Source of the DNA: a virus
IMG/VR virus record: IMGVR_UViG_3300012920_000163
Span: 1 to 30,342 of that record
Strand: one strand, 5' to 3'
Length of the DNA: 30,342 nt
Under the pieces are notes generated by a model. The model worked only from the letters and a program-made list of their open reading frames with translations. It was not told the origin of the DNA and ran no database searches. Positions 1-8,396 of this stretch are shown here, one piece after another. Every line of letters starts with the position of its first letter. Positions within the stretch are counted from its first letter, which is position 1. The translations under genes and the position numbers were made by a program.

Positions 1-366
1 ATGAATAGACCAGATAAAATTTGGAATAAATTATCTGTAACTGAAAAAGAAATAGGTGGTATACCAAATTCAAGTGAGGATATAAAACAAGCTCATGCTG
101 CTGCTATAGAAATGTATATACAAGAGCATGTTGGTTTTAAAAACACTGGACCAGGTAGTATGTATTTTACTGATACACTACAAGACTGGTCTAAGTTTGA
201 TATAAATAATAGAACTAAATTTGATGCTACAATAAGCTCAGGTTTAGCAATAATGGCTTGTAATAGACATCTATACGCGCCTAATCAAAATATACAAAAA
301 AGAAAATTAGATTTAAAAATAGCAAGGTACGAAAATAAAGGAACTTTGTCTAAATTAATAACTTAA
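1..366 (+). CDS. Probable C-terminal part of terminase large subunit (or separate small protein)
   Basis: The frame reads from an ATG at the first base of the window to TAA, 121 residues. Because the ATG is exactly at the window edge, the gene may continue upstream and this Met may be internal. The segment around residues 70-86 (Arg-Thr-Lys-Phe-Asp75-Ala-Thr followed by a Ser/Gly/Leu/Ala helix) resembles the last catalytic Asp and following helix of the RNase H-type nuclease domain of TerL. Its place directly before the portal gene, 4 nt away, is the usual position of the packaging ATPase/nuclease. No Walker motifs are in the window, so the ATPase half would have to lie upstream. The alternative is an independent small protein of unknown role. 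The terminase call is inference from position and one motif. Confidence 0.45.
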   Translation: MNRPDKIWNKLSVTEKEIGGIPNSSEDIKQAHAAAIEMYIQEHVGFKNTGPGSMYFTDTLQDWSKFDINNRTKFDATISSGLAIMACNRHLYAPNQNIQKRKLDLKIARYENKGTLSKLIT

Positions 367-370
367 CAAT

Positions 371-2794
371 ATGGCTGAATCAATAACAAAAGATTATTTT
401 CCTAGTCAAGTAGCTCCAGATCTTGAAAAAGTAACTGAAGAGTACGGATTAAAAGTAGCTAAAGCTATAGAAAGAGAATGGTTTATAAGAGATGGCGCCA
501 CCTATAGATTTGCTAGTAATCAAGATACTTTTCATAGATTAAGATTATATGCTAGAGGTGAACAGTCTGTGCAAAAATATAAAGACGAGTTATCTATAAA
601 TGGTGACCTTAGCTACTTAAATTTAGACTGGAAGCCAGTTCCTATAATACCTAAGTTTGTAGATATAGTAGTAAATGGTATATCAGAAAGGGTTTATGAT
701 ATAAAAGCTTTTGCTCAAGATCCAAATGGTGTAAAGAAAAGAACTAAATACATGGAAGGTTTAATGATCGATATGGAAAATCGTGAGTTAAATAAACAAA
801 CAATGGAAATGTTTGGTGTAAATGTTTTACAAAATCCTGTAGATAAAATACCAGAAAGCACAGAAGAACTAGAAGTTCATATGCAATTAGATTATAAGCA
901 AGCTGTAGAAATAGCAGAAGAACAAGCTATAAATACTTTATTAGAAGGTAATAAGTATGAATTAACTAGAAAAAGATTTTATTATGATTTAACCGTTTTA
1001 GGTATTGGAGCTGTTAAAACAACATTTAATACATCAGAAGGCGTAGTTGTTGATTACGTTGATCCAGCAAATATGGTTTACTCATATACTGAGTCTCCTT
1101 ATTTTGAAGATGTATATTATGTTGGTGAAGTTAAAACAGTACCAATAAACGAATTAGTAAAAGAGTTTCCTAATTTATCACTAGATGAACTAGAAGAAAT
1201 ATCTGCACAAAGTATGAAAAGAGCTGGTTATTATAACGTAGCTCAACTTCATGAAGATGTAGATAAAAACCAAATACAGATATTGTATTTTAATTATAAG
1301 ACTTTTTCTAAAGAAGTATATAAAGTAAAAGATACAGCAACTGGTGCTAGTAAAATATTAGTTAAAGATGATACTTTTAACCCTATAGTAAACGATGCGT
1401 TAGAGCAAAGATTTGGTAAGTTAGAAAGAGAAATTGAAGTTTTATATGAAGGAGCTTTAGTTTTAGGAACTAATAAAATATTAAAGTGGGAGTTAGCTAA
1501 AAACATGATGAGACCTAAGAGTGATTACACTAAGGTTAAAATGAATTATTCTATAGTTGCTCCACGTATGTATAAGGGTAAAATAGAATCACTCGTTAGT
1601 AGAATAACTGGTTTTGCTGACATGATACAGTTAACACATTTAAAATTACAACAAGTAATGTCTCGTATGGTACCAGATGGTATATACATGGACGCTGATG
1701 GTTTAGCTGAAATAGATTTAGGTAACGGTACGAATTATAATCCACAGGAAGCATTAAATATGTTTTTCCAAACTGGTTCTGTTATAGGTAGATCAATGAC
1801 TGCTGATGGTGATATGAATCCGGGTAAAATACCTATACAAGAAATAGCTAGTGGTAACGGCGGTGGTAAACTACAAAGTTTAATAAGCACATATAATTAT
1901 TATTTACAAATGATAAGGGATGTGACCGGTTTAAACGAAGCTAGAGACGCTAGTACACCTGATAAAAATGCTTTAGTAGGTATACAAAAAATTGCAGCTG
2001 CAAATAGTAACACAGCTACAAGACATATATTACAAGCTGGTTTATATTTAACTTCAGAAGTTGCTGAAGCTTTATCATTAAGAATATCAGACATTATAGA
2101 GTATTCACCTACAAGAGATGCTTTTATACAATCATTAGGTGCTCATAATGTAGCTACATTAAAAGAAATGTCAGAGTTACATTTATATGATTTTGGTATA
2201 TTTTTAGATTTAGAACCAGACGAAGAAGAAAAACAAATGCTTGAAAACAATATTCAAGCAGCGTTAGCTCAACAAGGTATAGAGCTTGAAGATGCTATTG
2301 ATTTACGTATGATAAAAAATGTTAAACTTGCTAATCAAGTTTTAAAATTAAGACGTAAAAAGAAAATAAAAAAGGATCAAGAAATGGCTCAGCAAAATAT
2401 AAAAGCTCAAGCTGATGCTAACGCACAGGCTCAACAAGTTGCAGCACAAGCTGAAATACAGAAACAACAAGCTATGACTAAAATGCAAGATGATTTAAAC
2501 AAATCAAAATCAATTTTAGAAAAGCAAAAAATATTAGACGAAGTTGCTGCTAAAAAAGAGTTAATGACGTATGAGTTTGAATTAAATATGAAGATGAAAC
2601 AAATGGAAACTGATATTATTCAAGCTAAAGATTCTTTGAAAGAAGATAGAAAAGATAATAGAGTTAGACTTCAGGGTGAAGAACAAAGGCTAACTAAAGA
2701 AAAAAATACTGCTAAAAACCTTAAAGGTTTTGAATCAGCAGGTAATGATACACTAGGTAGCGGATTTAATTTAGAAGCATTCGAACCTAGGTAA
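371..2794 (+). CDS. Portal protein
   Basis: 807 residues. The portal is the dodecameric ring at the capsid vertex through which DNA is packaged and to which the tail connects. The call rests on its length, its place between the terminase-like gene and the capsid gene, and a layout typical of podovirus portals: an alpha-helical N-terminal part (LRLYARGEQ near residue 55, a VDIVVNGI wing-type segment near 98), a mixed central clip/wing region to about residue 600, and a long helical tail. Residues about 660-785 are an unbroken charged, Ala/Gln-rich coiled coil (repeated AQ/KQQ), consistent with a barrel or internal extension of the portal crown. It starts behind 'taacaat' with no Shine-Dalgarno. 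I am sure of a portal-type structural protein but have not compared it with any family model. Confidence 0.85.
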   Translation: MAESITKDYFPSQVAPDLEKVTEEYGLKVAKAIEREWFIRDGATYRFASNQDTFHRLRLYARGEQSVQKYKDELSINGDLSYLNLDWKPVPIIPKFVDIVVNGISERVYDIKAFAQDPNGVKKRTKYMEGLMIDMENRELNKQTMEMFGVNVLQNPVDKIPESTEELEVHMQLDYKQAVEIAEEQAINTLLEGNKYELTRKRFYYDLTVLGIGAVKTTFNTSEGVVVDYVDPANMVYSYTESPYFEDVYYVGEVKTVPINELVKEFPNLSLDELEEISAQSMKRAGYYNVAQLHEDVDKNQIQILYFNYKTFSKEVYKVKDTATGASKILVKDDTFNPIVNDALEQRFGKLEREIEVLYEGALVLGTNKILKWELAKNMMRPKSDYTKVKMNYSIVAPRMYKGKIESLVSRITGFADMIQLTHLKLQQVMSRMVPDGIYMDADGLAEIDLGNGTNYNPQEALNMFFQTGSVIGRSMTADGDMNPGKIPIQEIASGNGGGKLQSLISTYNYYLQMIRDVTGLNEARDASTPDKNALVGIQKIAAANSNTATRHILQAGLYLTSEVAEALSLRISDIIEYSPTRDAFIQSLGAHNVATLKEMSELHLYDFGIFLDLEPDEEEKQMLENNIQAALAQQGIELEDAIDLRMIKNVKLANQVLKLRRKKKIKKDQEMAQQNIKAQADANAQAQQVAAQAEIQKQQAMTKMQDDLNKSKSILEKQKILDEVAAKKELMTYEFELNMKMKQMETDIIQAKDSLKEDRKDNRVRLQGEEQRLTKEKNTAKNLKGFESAGNDTLGSGFNLEAFEPR

Positions 2795-2820
2795 TTTGTT
2801 TAATTTTATAATATTATATT

Positions 2821-4068
2821 ATGGCTAAAAAAGATGAACAGGTAGTTGAAGAAGTTCAACCAACCGAAGAAGTAAAAACAGAACCTACTAATATAGAGGA
2901 AGATGTTTTAAAAGAAGGTGGAGACATGAAAATTAAGTCTAAACCTAAAATGAAAAAATATAATCAACCAAAAGACAATACTATAAAAGTTGATTTAAGT
3001 AAAAAAGAAACTGAAGGTGAAAATAAAGAAGAAGAAACACCTAAAGTTGATTTAACAAAAGAAGAACCTAAAGAAAAGGTTGTTGAAGAAATAAAAGAAG
3101 AACAACCAAAAGAAGAGGTTAAAGAAGAAACCCCTGTATTAGAAGAAATACAAGAAGAGGAGGAAAAAGTAGTTGAAGAAAAAGCAGAAGAACTTCAAGA
3201 AGAAGTTGAAGAAGCTATAGTTGAAGCTCAAGAAACAGGTGAGCCACTACCAGAAAACATACAAAAAGTTGTAGAGTTTATAAATGAAACTGGTGGAACT
3301 TTAGAGGATTACGTAAAGATAAATCAAGACTTTAGTAAATATGATGATAATCAACTACTAAGAGAATATTATAAACAAACTAAATCACATCTTACTGATG
3401 ATGAAATTAGTTTTTTAATGGAAGATCAATTTTCATATGACGAAGAAGCAGATGAAGAAAGAGACATCCGAAGAAAAAAATTGGCATTGAAAGAGCAAGT
3501 TGCTAATGCTAAGAACCACTTGGACGGTTTAAAGTCCAAATACTATGCGGAAATTAAAGCCGGTGTTAAGTTAACGCCTGATCAACAAAAAGCTGTAGAT
3601 TTCTTTAATAGATATAACAAAGAGCAAGATGAGAATCAAAAAGTTGCAGATCGTCAAGCTTCTATTTTTAAACAAAAAACCAATAATGTTTTTAACAATG
3701 AGTTCAAAGGTTTTGAATACAAAGTTGGAGATAAAAGATATAGGTTTAATGTTAAAGATGCTGACAAAGTAAAAAGTGAGCAAAGTGATATTACAAATTT
3801 TGTTAAAAAGTTTTTAAACGATAAAAACGAAATGAGTGATGGAGCTGGTTATCACAAATCTTTATTTACTGCGATGAATGCTGATGCTGTTGCAAACCAT
3901 TTTTACCAACAAGGTAAAGCTGATGCTATAAAAGAAAGCATGGCTAAATCTAAAAACGTAAACATGGACCCCAGACAAACACATAAAACTGTTGAAGCTG
4001 GTGGTATTAAAGTAAAAGCTATAACAGGTGATGATTCCAACGCGTTCAGAGTTAGATTAAGAAAATAA
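2821..4068 (+). CDS. Acidic scaffold-like capsid assembly protein
   Basis: 415 residues. Residues 1 to about 140 are low-complexity and extremely rich in Glu, Lys, Val and Pro (runs such as KEEPKEKVVEEIKEEQPKEE) and probably unstructured. Residues about 145-300 are predicted helical and charged (TLEDYVKI, then a long EEADEERDIRRKKLALKEQ helix). The C-terminal 110 residues look folded and end basic (FRVRLRK). A highly charged, mostly helical protein with a basic C-terminal tail lying between portal and capsid genes is what phage scaffolding proteins look like. That role is inferred from position and composition, not from a recognised domain. It follows the portal gene after 26 nt of pure A/T-rich leader and precedes the capsid gene by 28 nt. 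A minor virion protein is the alternative. Confidence 0.6.
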   Translation: MAKKDEQVVEEVQPTEEVKTEPTNIEEDVLKEGGDMKIKSKPKMKKYNQPKDNTIKVDLSKKETEGENKEEETPKVDLTKEEPKEKVVEEIKEEQPKEEVKEETPVLEEIQEEEEKVVEEKAEELQEEVEEAIVEAQETGEPLPENIQKVVEFINETGGTLEDYVKINQDFSKYDDNQLLREYYKQTKSHLTDDEISFLMEDQFSYDEEADEERDIRRKKLALKEQVANAKNHLDGLKSKYYAEIKAGVKLTPDQQKAVDFFNRYNKEQDENQKVADRQASIFKQKTNNVFNNEFKGFEYKVGDKRYRFNVKDADKVKSEQSDITNFVKKFLNDKNEMSDGAGYHKSLFTAMNADAVANHFYQQGKADAIKESMAKSKNVNMDPRQTHKTVEAGGIKVKAITGDDSNAFRVRLRK

Positions 4069-4096
4069 CAAGTTTAACAATTAAAAATTAATAATT

Positions 4097-5620
4097 ATGC
4101 CTTTTTCAAGTGTAGGTGCGTATTTATCGCACATAACTCCAAGACCGTCAAAGCAAGTATATTTAAACAACTACTTGTCATTTGACGACAGTTCTGGTGG
4201 TGGTACTTTTGCTCAGCAATTCCTACCAGAAATTTATGAGAAGGAAGTAGAGAGATTCGGTAAAAGAACTATCTCTGGTTTCTTATCAATGGTTGGAGCA
4301 GAAATGCCTATGGCTTCTGATCAAGTAATTTGGTCTGAGCAAGGTAGATTACATATCGCATACAGCGCTGACGCTAATAACGACGGTGCTAATGCTGTAG
4401 AAGTAATCGATGCTTCCGCTAACACAATTAAATTACCAGCTAACAACTTAATTCAAAACCACGATACAATCGTTATTGCAAGTAGCGATTCATCTAAAGT
4501 TTTAAAAGCTATTGTAGTTGCTGGTGGTGGAACAACTAGTGTAACAGTTGCTCCATATACACAATCACATTTAGATGACACGAACTCAGGTCCTGTCGTA
4601 TTTGCTGATGGTGATGACATAAACGTTTTTGTTTATGGTACTGAATACAGAAAAGGTTCAAGTGAGTCAAGTAGAAAAATTGACGCTCCTTTTACTCAGT
4701 TTTCTAACAAGCCAATGATTTTAAGAGACAGATACCAAATTTCTGGTTCTGACACTGCACAAATCGGTTGGGTTGAAGTAACAACTGAAGAAGGTGCATC
4801 AGGTTATCTATGGTACTTAAAATCTGAATCTGAAGCTAGACTAAGATTTAACGATTACCTAGAAATGGCAATGGTTGAAGCTGAGGATATTAACGCAACA
4901 GGTAACGCTGGCGCTAATTTCCAAGGAACTGGTGATTTTGCTATCACAGGTTCTGAAGGTTTATTTGCTGCTTTAGAGTCAAGAGGTTTAGTATTTACTG
5001 GAACTGACTTTGATGTATTCCAAGCTTTAAACTCTACTGCAGGACCAGGTGGTACTCCATCTGCTCAAGCTTATGTTTCACAACAAGGCTTAGGTGAGTT
5101 TGATGTAATTCTTCAAGAATTAGATAAGCAAGGTGCTATTGAAGAAAACATGATGTTCTTAGACAGATCAACTTCATTAGAAATTGATAACATGTTGGCT
5201 TCATTAAGCTCAGGATTTGTTGGTGGTGTTTCTTACGGTGTATTTAATAACGCTGAAGATATGGCGCTTAATTTAGGTTTCTCTGGTTTCAGAAGAGGTT
5301 CTTATGACTTCTATAAAACTGACTGGAAATACTTAAATGACTCTGTAACAAGAGGATTAGTAGGCGACATTGAAGGTGTTATTGTACCTGCAGGTACATC
5401 AACAGTTTATGATGAGCAATTAGGTAAGAATATTCAAAGACCATTCTTACACGTTAGATATAGAGCTTCTGAAGCTGATGATAGAAAAATGAAATCATGG
5501 ATCACTGGATCTGTTGGTGGAAACTTCACATCTGACGTAGATGAAATGGTAGTGAACTTCCTATCAGAAAGATGTTTATGTGTTCAAGCTGCGAATAACT
5601 TCGTATTATTGAAAAACTAA
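4097..5620 (+). CDS. Major capsid protein
   Basis: 507 residues, probably an HK97-fold shell protein. Supporting features are the position after portal and scaffold-like genes, a length normal for podovirus capsid proteins, an N-terminal segment with YLSFDDSSGGG and LPEIYEKEVERFGKRT, and mixed alpha/beta sequence with a compact C-terminal domain (WITGSVGGNF). Codon use differs clearly from all neighbours: of about two dozen Ile codons only about two are ATA, the rest ATT and ATC, and AAC, TTC, TAC and GAC are frequent, whereas the rest of the window prefers ATA and NNT codons. That is the pattern of a very highly expressed gene. A strong intrinsic terminator follows 10 nt after the stop codon. 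The call has not been tested against a capsid model, but the context leaves little room for another product. Confidence 0.88.
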   Translation: MPFSSVGAYLSHITPRPSKQVYLNNYLSFDDSSGGGTFAQQFLPEIYEKEVERFGKRTISGFLSMVGAEMPMASDQVIWSEQGRLHIAYSADANNDGANAVEVIDASANTIKLPANNLIQNHDTIVIASSDSSKVLKAIVVAGGGTTSVTVAPYTQSHLDDTNSGPVVFADGDDINVFVYGTEYRKGSSESSRKIDAPFTQFSNKPMILRDRYQISGSDTAQIGWVEVTTEEGASGYLWYLKSESEARLRFNDYLEMAMVEAEDINATGNAGANFQGTGDFAITGSEGLFAALESRGLVFTGTDFDVFQALNSTAGPGGTPSAQAYVSQQGLGEFDVILQELDKQGAIEENMMFLDRSTSLEIDNMLASLSSGFVGGVSYGVFNNAEDMALNLGFSGFRRGSYDFYKTDWKYLNDSVTRGLVGDIEGVIVPAGTSTVYDEQLGKNIQRPFLHVRYRASEADDRKMKSWITGSVGGNFTSDVDEMVVNFLSERCLCVQAANNFVLLKN

Positions 5621-5630
5621 AACACTTATT

Positions 5631-5668
5631 AAAAGCAAAGGGGCTTCGGCCCCTAGGCTTTTATTTTT
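5631..5668 (+). terminator. Intrinsic terminator after the major capsid gene
   Basis: A nested hairpin: AAAAGC (5631-5636) pairs with GCTTTT (5657-5662), and inside it AGGGGC (5639-5644) pairs with GCCCCT (5649-5654) around the very stable TTCG tetraloop (5645-5648). A T-rich tract (5659-5668, one interrupting A) follows. It is the most GC-rich spot in the region. It would end, or partly attenuate, transcripts that carry the capsid gene, and could protect their 3' ends. Confidence 0.92.
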
Positions 5669-5690
5669 AACTTTTTAATTATATTATATC

Positions 5691-6428
5691 ATGGAAAATT
5701 TTGAAATAAAAGACAGGGTGTATGTTGTCAAGGGTAATAATAATCCTCCGATACTGTCTTTACAATCTAAACATACAGGTAAAAATCCTTTACTTTGGTT
5801 TGATGAAGAAAAAGGATACAATAGAGAATTAAGGTATGGTACAAACCAAAAATCACCATTTGCTGATGAGCAACAAGGTTATGTAACTTTAGGTCACATA
5901 TTTTTTAAAAATGGTAGATTAAATGTGCCAAAAACAAAACCAGCTTTACAAAAGCTGTTATCACTTTATCATCCGAAAAAAGATATTCTTTATACTGAAT
6001 ATCAACCAGATGTTATGGCGGAAGATCAAGTTGATAGAATAGAGTTAGAATTTGAAGCTTTAGCTTTAGCTAAACAACTTAATGTAGACGAAATGGAAGC
6101 TATATTAAGGGTTGAGTTAGGAAATAAAGTTTCTAAAATGTCTTCTAAAGAAATAAAAAGAGATGCTTTATTATTTGCAAAAGGAGATCCTGTTAACTTT
6201 ATAAAACTAGGTACTGACGATAATGTTCAGCTTAGAAATATAGGTGTGAAAGCTGTAGAAGCTGGAATAATTAAGTTAACAAATGACAGGAGAGCTTTTA
6301 ATTGGAAAAATGGTAGAAAATTATTTACCGTTCCATTTGATGAGCATCCATACTCTGCTTTAGCCGCTTGGTTTAAAACAGACGATGGCTTAGAGGTTTT
6401 ACAAGCCATTGAGAAAAAACTAAAATAA
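5691..6428 (+). CDS. Unknown protein following the capsid gene
   Basis: 245 residues, no signal peptide or membrane segment. The N-terminal 120 residues are beta-rich with basic and aromatic positions (KDRVYVVKGNNN, NPLLWFDEEKGYNRELRYG). The C-terminal half is helical (QVDRIELEFEALALAKQL; DPVNFIKLGTDDNVQLRNIGVKA) and ends in a Lys-rich helix. I do not recognise the family. It stands alone between two structured RNA sites, the terminator after the capsid gene and the hairpin at 6437-6473, so it may have its own expression level. Its place suggests a head-associated or DNA-interacting protein made late, but no motif supports a specific function. Confidence 0.7.
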   Translation: MENFEIKDRVYVVKGNNNPPILSLQSKHTGKNPLLWFDEEKGYNRELRYGTNQKSPFADEQQGYVTLGHIFFKNGRLNVPKTKPALQKLLSLYHPKKDILYTEYQPDVMAEDQVDRIELEFEALALAKQLNVDEMEAILRVELGNKVSKMSSKEIKRDALLFAKGDPVNFIKLGTDDNVQLRNIGVKAVEAGIIKLTNDRRAFNWKNGRKLFTVPFDEHPYSALAAWFKTDDGLEVLQAIEKKLK

Positions 6429-6436
6429 AAATCATT

Positions 6437-6473
6437 TATAGAGTGGTCATCTCTATAGGTGACCACTACTATA
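6437..6473 (+). promoter_or_regulatory. Intergenic hairpin with two mutually exclusive folds
   Basis: AGTGGTCA (6442-6449) pairs with TGACCACT (6460-6467), extended by TATAG (6437-6441) with CTATA (6469-6473) over one bulged A, giving a 13-bp stem. The same 5' arm can instead form TATAGAG (6437-6443) with CTCTATA (6451-6457) around a 7-nt loop. Downstream is an A-run, not a T-run, so it is not a standard + strand terminator. It could be an RNA processing or stability element, or a structure affecting translation of the gene starting at 6487. Confidence 0.6.
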
Positions 6474-6486
6474 AAAAAAAAGAAAT

Positions 6487-7266
6487 ATGGTTAATATAGA
6501 TACAGTATACCAAAGGGTTTTAGCAATAGCAAATAAAGAACAAAGAGGATATATAACGCCTCAAGAATTTAATCTATTTGCAAACCAAGCTCAAATGGAT
6601 ATTTTTGAACAATACTTTTACGATTTAAATTCTATAAATAAATTTCCAGGTAACGATACTACATATGCTGACCAGGTAGATATATTAAATGAAAAAATAG
6701 ATGTTTTTGAAAAATACTATCATACTGTTGATATGTCTAGTACATCTGGTCAAGAAGGTAGAGGTACTTTACCACTGTACTACCGTATGGGTGAGCTATA
6801 CTATAAATGCAAAGGTGGTTATGTAGAAATAGAAAAAATAGATCAAAACGAAATACACCATATACAAAACTCTCCATTAACAGCTCCAACACTAAAAAGA
6901 CCTGTCTATGTTAGAACAAGTGGTGCTATGCCAGATGATTCAAGTGGCACGGGACAAAATCCAACATTTGCTTTCGACGGAGCGCTTTCAAGATCAATAC
7001 AGATATACCCAACAACAATAACTAGTAATGTAGTGTGTAATTACATTGCAAGACCTACAACTGTAAACTGGGCTTACACTATAAACGCTGACAATGGTAG
7101 AACTTTATATAACGCTAACGCAGCAACACATTTTGATCTTCATATATCTGAAGAAACTGAGTTAGTTATAAAAATATTAGAATTAGCTGGTATACAAATA
7201 AAAGATCCTCAACTATATCAACAAGCAGCTACTGAGGAAGGACAAAACATACAACAAGAATCATAA
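6487..7266 (+). CDS. Probable connector or head-completion structural protein
   Basis: 259 residues. The N-terminal 60 residues are helical (DTVYQRVLAIANKEQRGY, then ITPQEFNLFANQAQ), the rest beta-rich with a region near residues 150-200 (SIQIYPTTI, then VVCNYIARP), and a C-terminal helix (EETELVIKILELAGI). This layout, a helical N-terminal bundle with a beta domain, and the position between capsid and tail nozzle genes, fit the head-to-tail adaptor or ring proteins of podoviruses (T7 gp11 class). It lies 11 nt upstream of a second connector candidate, and the two may form successive rings. A decoration or minor capsid protein is the alternative. No family was assigned by search. Confidence 0.6.
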   Translation: MVNIDTVYQRVLAIANKEQRGYITPQEFNLFANQAQMDIFEQYFYDLNSINKFPGNDTTYADQVDILNEKIDVFEKYYHTVDMSSTSGQEGRGTLPLYYRMGELYYKCKGGYVEIEKIDQNEIHHIQNSPLTAPTLKRPVYVRTSGAMPDDSSGTGQNPTFAFDGALSRSIQIYPTTITSNVVCNYIARPTTVNWAYTINADNGRTLYNANAATHFDLHISEETELVIKILELAGIQIKDPQLYQQAATEEGQNIQQES

Positions 7267-7277
7267 AATAAAACACT

Positions 7278-8393
7278 ATGCCATTATTTGAAGGAACACA
7301 ACAACAATATTACGGATCTCAAAGTTTTACGGCCTCTAATGGTCAAAATGATTTTGTGTTAACATTTCCAAACGACGAAACGTTAATGTATAGTCTAAGT
7401 ACTATGCCATTAACAAATAGTGATTTTACTGTTACATTAAATGGCAATGCTTTATCAACTGCAGATTTTAGTTATACTGCTGGTAGTTTTACTGTTACTT
7501 TAGTTTCTTCAGCCTCAGCTGGTGATGTTGTAGTTGTAACATTAATTAACCCAGATTTAGGTAATTATCAAAATATAACTTTACAGGCAATAATAAATAA
7601 CTTTATGGTTAGTTATGTAGGTGCTGATAAGATAATACCTAGAGTTAGAAGAGCTGATGTAGCTTTTCATGCTCAAAGAGCAATACAAGAACTAAGTTAT
7701 GATACTTTTAAATCTAAAAAATCACAGGAAATAGAAGTTCCACCATCTTTAAAAATGGCTTTACCACATGATTATGTAAATTATGTTAAAGTTTGTTATG
7801 TAGATGAAGCTGGAACAGAAAGATTATTATATCCTGCTAGAAAAACTAGTAACCCAACAGCTATTGTTCAAGCTGGTGATTTTAGTTATAGCTTTGATAA
7901 TAACGGTAATTTGTTAACAGCTTCTGATTCTGATACGTGGGCTAGGTATCAAGCTAGAAATGAAGCTGATAATTCCGATAGTAATGACAACTATAAAAAA
8001 ACAGAAGAAGATTTTGATGTTTTACAAGGTAGAAGATACGGTATAGAACCTGAAAACGCTCAATTTAACGGTATATTTTATATAGATGAAAACAAAGGTT
8101 ATATACATTTTAGTTCTACTATGAGCGGTAAAACAGTTTCACTTAAATACATAAGTGATGGTTTAGCTACAGACGACGAAATGGTAGTTCATAAATTTGC
8201 AGAAGAAGCTATGTATAAATATATCGCTTACGCTATAGCAAGCACCCACACTACAGTTAATCCTTCTTTTATACCAATGCTTAAAAAAGAAAGATTTGCC
8301 GCAATAAGAAAAGCTAAACTTAGACTATCTAATATAAAGATAGAAGAGATTACGCAAGTAATGAGAGGTAAGTCTAAACAGATTAAACACTAA
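7278..8393 (+). CDS. Probable tail ring/adaptor protein with extra N-terminal beta domain
   Basis: 371 residues in two parts. Residues 1 to about 95 are a short beta-sandwich-like domain (FTASNGQNDFVLTF, VTLNGNALS, GDVVVVTLI), of the sort found in tail fibres. From about residue 110 it resembles podovirus adaptor proteins: a helical start (RVRRADVAFHAQRAIQELSY), then PPSLKMALPHDYVNYVKV and a C-terminal helical region rich in Lys/Arg (KLRLSNIKIEEITQ). The gene lies 3 nt before the nozzle gene, so it probably forms the ring linking portal and nozzle, with the N-terminal domain projecting outward. Role inferred from position and architecture; the two-domain division is read from the residues. 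Confidence 0.65.
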   Translation: MPLFEGTQQQYYGSQSFTASNGQNDFVLTFPNDETLMYSLSTMPLTNSDFTVTLNGNALSTADFSYTAGSFTVTLVSSASAGDVVVVTLINPDLGNYQNITLQAIINNFMVSYVGADKIIPRVRRADVAFHAQRAIQELSYDTFKSKKSQEIEVPPSLKMALPHDYVNYVKVCYVDEAGTERLLYPARKTSNPTAIVQAGDFSYSFDNNGNLLTASDSDTWARYQARNEADNSDSNDNYKKTEEDFDVLQGRRYGIEPENAQFNGIFYIDENKGYIHFSSTMSGKTVSLKYISDGLATDDEMVVHKFAEEAMYKYIAYAIASTHTTVNPSFIPMLKKERFAAIRKAKLRLSNIKIEEITQVMRGKSKQIKH

Positions 8394-8396
8394 CAC

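Noticed and set aside
2795-2820. Bacteroidota -7 promoter motif (TAnnTTTG) upstream of the scaffold-like gene
   Set aside because: Only a partial match (TAATTTG) with no -33 TTG at the right distance; any A/T-rich gap here gives similar partial matches.
3150-3170. AGAGGAGG-like sequence resembling a Shine-Dalgarno site
   Set aside because: It is inside the Glu-rich coding run of the scaffold-like gene (GAA/GAG codons) with no start codon of a gene after it.
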